Source of the DNA: an uncultured Clostridia bacterium
GTDB taxonomy: Bacteria; Bacillota; Clostridia; Christensenellales; Borkfalkiaceae
Length of the DNA: 64,000 bases
Assembly: GCA_947629095.1 (NCBI GenBank)
Contig: CANRCK010000001.1
Location: 124,001 to 188,000 of the forward strand
Direction of reading: 5' to 3'
In this document: positions 62,322 to 64,000 of the stretch, one piece after another
How the letters are laid out: each line of letters begins with the position of its first letter
How positions within the stretch are numbered: position 1 is the first letter of the stretch
Program-made: the position numbers and the translations under genes
Notes under the pieces: model-generated
Seen by the model: only the letters and a program-made list of their open reading frames with translations
Database searches by the model: none
Told to the model about the DNA's origin: nothing

Positions 62322-62996
62322 TTACGGGACGAGCGCGGAGTCCGAATTGATTATGCCGGCTTGCAGGTATGTGTTGGGAATTTTGCCGGCAATTACGCTT
62401 TCACATATGAGCACTTCTGTTGTCGACGCAAGGTTGGTTGACTTTGACGGCATGATTATTGAGATATCGGAGACGATTTCGAGATACAGGGAATGGAGAG
62501 TCTGGTTTATGCCCGCGTCCCTGAATTTTGAAACGAAGCGGCACTCTACATTGGAAATGGGTATGATTTTGATATTGATGGGCTGCCCGAAGCCTGCAAG
62601 CGCCTCTATGCCCGTGAGTGCGCCGAGCGGCACCATTATCCCCTCCGCGCTCATTCTGTTTAGGTTCTCCTGCGACAGATACGCCGTATCCCTGGCAATT
62701 CTGTTGATTTTGAGGCTGTCGGTAGTGATGGACGTGACGTTGCCGGCTTCGTCGCGCTCTATGGTAATCAAATCCTCATAGCGGACGGCGTCGTTTAAAG
62801 TGTAATATATGGCGTCGTTTACAGCTACGGTGGTTATAGAGCGGATTGTGGCTTCGCTTATGGATATCAAAACGCGGGTAACATTTTTTTGAAAATATAC
62901 CAGCACGCAGACTACCAAAAGTAAAATTATTGCCACGAGCACCTTGAAACGGCGGAATTTTTTGTTTTTGATTTTGTGGTTACGGTTGCGCGACAT
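62322..62996 (-). CDS. yunB: Sporulation protein YunB
   Basis: The 224-residue protein has one N-terminal membrane helix (about 18-35) and the family core MVPLGALTGIEALAGFGQPINIKIIPI, FRDAGINQTLHSLYLEI and SVIAGKIPNTYL. In Bacillus it is made in the mother cell under sigma-E and is needed for normal sporulation. Upstream a sigma-E-type -10 element lies directly before the ATG, and no ribosome site is close. It shows the genome belongs to a spore-forming lineage. Confidence 0.92.
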   Translation of the reverse strand: MSRNRNHKIKNKKFRRFKVLVAIILLLVVCVLVYFQKNVTRVLISISEATIRSITTVAVNDAIYYTLNDAVRYEDLITIERDEAGNVTSITTDSLKINRIARDTAYLSQENLNRMSAEGIMVPLGALTGIEALAGFGQPINIKIIPISNVECRFVSKFRDAGINQTLHSLYLEIVSDISIIMPSKSTNLASTTEVLICESVIAGKIPNTYLQAGIINSDSALVP

Positions 62997-63001
62997 ACAA
63001 T

Positions 63002-63009
63002 ATTGTATG
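63002..63009 (-). promoter_or_regulatory. Sigma-E-like -10 element of yunB
   Basis: The minus strand reads CATACAAT, equal to the sigma-E -10 consensus, then five bases, then ATG 62996. The -35 region is unclear (AT-rich). The mRNA would be leaderless or nearly so. Confidence 0.55.
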
Positions 63010-63080
63010 GCTTTTAAACCTTTTTTAAAACGGAAAGGATTGTTATAACATTTTTGTTGTTTTAAACGGTTTTACGATAT

Positions 63081-63107
63081 GCGCCCGCAGGCTTTGCCTG
63101 CGGGCGC
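63081..63107. terminator. GC-rich hairpin between yunB and the right-edge surface gene
   Basis: A 12-bp perfect stem GCGCCCGCAGGC/GCCTGCGGGCGC with a TTT loop, followed by GGTTTGTGTT on the plus strand. It is 17 bp beyond the minus-strand stop at 63124 and probably ends that gene, though the minus-side U-run is poor. Confidence 0.55.
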
Positions 63108-63123
63108 GGTTTGTGTTGCGGAG

Positions 63124-64000
63124 TTAACCCTTATATTTTTTTACGTAAATTGCCGTGCTTATCGTCGCAAATATGAGCGTTACAACCGATAGGGCGATAA
63201 GAATGTACCACAGGATATCCCAGTTGAATCCGTCTGCCGTTTGTATGGGTTCGTCGGGAGTATCGGGCTTATCCGGTTGATCGGGCTGGTCCGGTTTATC
63301 CGGCTGGTCGGGATTATCGGGATTATCGGGGTTGTCGGGATTGTCGGGCTGGTCCGGTTTATCCGGCTGGTCGGGATTATCGGGATTATCGGGGTTATCG
63401 GGGTTGTCGGGATTGTCAGGGTCTACGGGAGGTGCCGAAGGAGCTGTGATTGTGAACGCTTTTTCGGTTTCACCACTCAACTCGTAGTTGCGCGAGTTGA
63501 CAAGCTCCACCTTAACAGTGTACTCACCTGCCGCAACCGGCGTGCCCTGTATATCTTTGCCGTCCTTGGTATAGATTACGCGTACGAGATTATCATAGTC
63601 GCCGTTCATACCGTTATACGGAGTATGGGGTGCGCCGTCCTGCTCGAACGAGGTGGAATCGCCCCAATTGACGGTGATGGGCTTTTTGGTGATTACCACG
63701 GTTATGCCATCTACCGTGACGCCTTTATAATTTTCCGTTTCGGGAACGCTTACTACTACTGCGTACAAGCCTGCGTTAACCGGTTCGATGGTATAGCCGT
63801 TATAGGTTACCCTTACGGGCAGCGTTGCGTCGGAGACGTGCACCGTTATGGGATGGCTTTCGCCGTCGTAAACCACTGCCTCAGCCTCGTCTACCGAAAC
63901 CTGAGGGATTGCCTTTTGAATGGTGAACGTAAATCTTAAATCCACAGAGCTGCCGTCCGCCCACTCGGTGTTCCGCTTATCCGAAAGTACTACCCTCACC
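63124..64000 (-). CDS. C-terminal part of a second MBG-domain surface protein (5' end beyond window)
   Basis: The frame is open to the right edge; a GTG at 63999 lies inside a domain and is not the start. At least two MBG-like domains are visible (VSVDEAEAVVYDGESHPITV; DGITVVITKKPITVNWGDS with AGEYTVKVELVNSRNYELSG). Then comes a stalk of about 60 residues made of PDN, PDQ and PDK triplets, and a single membrane helix (WDILWYILIALSVVTLIFA) with a short KKYKG tail. There is no LPXTG motif, so it is anchored by this helix. The domain family is that of the giant at the left edge, and the giant may end in the same way. Convergent position with yunB is not seen; both are on the minus strand. Confidence 0.92.
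   Translation of the reverse strand, partial: VRVVLSDKRNTEWADGSSVDLRFTFTIQKAIPQVSVDEAEAVVYDGESHPITVHVSDATLPVRVTYNGYTIEPVNAGLYAVVVSVPETENYKGVTVDGITVVITKKPITVNWGDSTSFEQDGAPHTPYNGMNGDYDNLVRVIYTKDGKDIQGTPVAAGEYTVKVELVNSRNYELSGETEKAFTITAPSAPPVDPDNPDNPDNPDNPDNPDQPDKPDQPDNPDNPDNPDNPDQPDKPDQPDQPDKPDTPDEPIQTADGFNWDILWYILIALSVVTLIFATISTAIYVKKYKG
63247..63432 (-). repeat. Pro-Asp triplet repeat stalk
   Basis: About 20 copies of a 9-bp unit coding NPD, QPD or KPD. A larger block of NPD-run plus QPDKPDQPD occurs twice, so the array grew by tandem duplication. It likely spans the cell wall; its length may vary between strains. Confidence 0.85.

Noticed and set aside
63247..63432. CRISPR-like or satellite array
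   Set aside because: The 9-bp units are in frame and code for a Pro-Asp stalk; there are no spacers.

Overview
The window reads as Firmicutes chromosome, most likely a spore-forming member of the Clostridia. The signs are a Bacillus/Clostridium-type large SRP RNA, a phenylalanine T-box in front of pheST, a YunB-type sporulation protein, a YtrA-type GntR/ABC operon, and the radical-SAM DNA-repair pair of the TIGR03916/TIGR03915 families. The giant-gene end and the housekeeping block are of medium GC. The stretch from about 26.5 to 29.2 kb is clearly more AT-rich and looks acquired. The species cannot be named from the sequence.

Layout. Bases 1-26544 (minus strand) are one open frame of 8,848 codons that runs off the left edge. 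It is a secreted giant surface protein built from a long series of MBG-like beta domains. Next comes an AT-rich control region (26545-29190). It holds a 172-bp segment bounded by 23-bp imperfect inverted repeats with a strong promoter inside, a tyrosine recombinase gene, and two paralogous Cro/CI-type regulators. In the orientation present here the promoter points away from the giant gene. I read this as a phase-variable promoter switch for the giant protein, drawn in its OFF state. At 29.1-29.5 kb a perfect promoter drives tRNA-Ala(GGC), which is preceded by a 30-nt duplicate of its own 5' half and a short hairpin-rich insert.

From 29.5 to 63.1 kb the genes are mostly housekeeping: a small hypothetical protein; a divergent LigD/Ku end-joining pair; tcdA (apparently leaderless); an Hsp20 with a structured leader; a YugP-like membrane protein that has lost its HExxH site; a two-component system with a palindromic operator; the radical-SAM pair; a 5'-nucleotidase-type lipoprotein; an Mrp/NBP35 ATPase; SRP RNA; uppP with a SurA/PrsA-like lipoprotein; mfd; pth; prs; an operon CPBP protease-rlmH-M14 peptidase-tadA; two-subunit fumarase; the ytrA-like ABC operon; T-box-pheS-pheT; and yunB. 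The right edge holds the C-terminus of a second MBG-domain surface protein with a Pro/Asp-rich stalk and a terminal membrane anchor.

The most exciting part is the left third. A recombinase-linked invertible promoter next to one of the largest bacterial proteins would let a population switch a very long surface fibre on and off. Secondary points are the leaderless promoter geometry of three genes, the catalytically dead YugP homologue, the M14 peptidase lacking its substrate-binding Arg, the split tRNA-Ala locus, and unassigned structured leaders before hsp20, the radical-SAM operon and the T-box.
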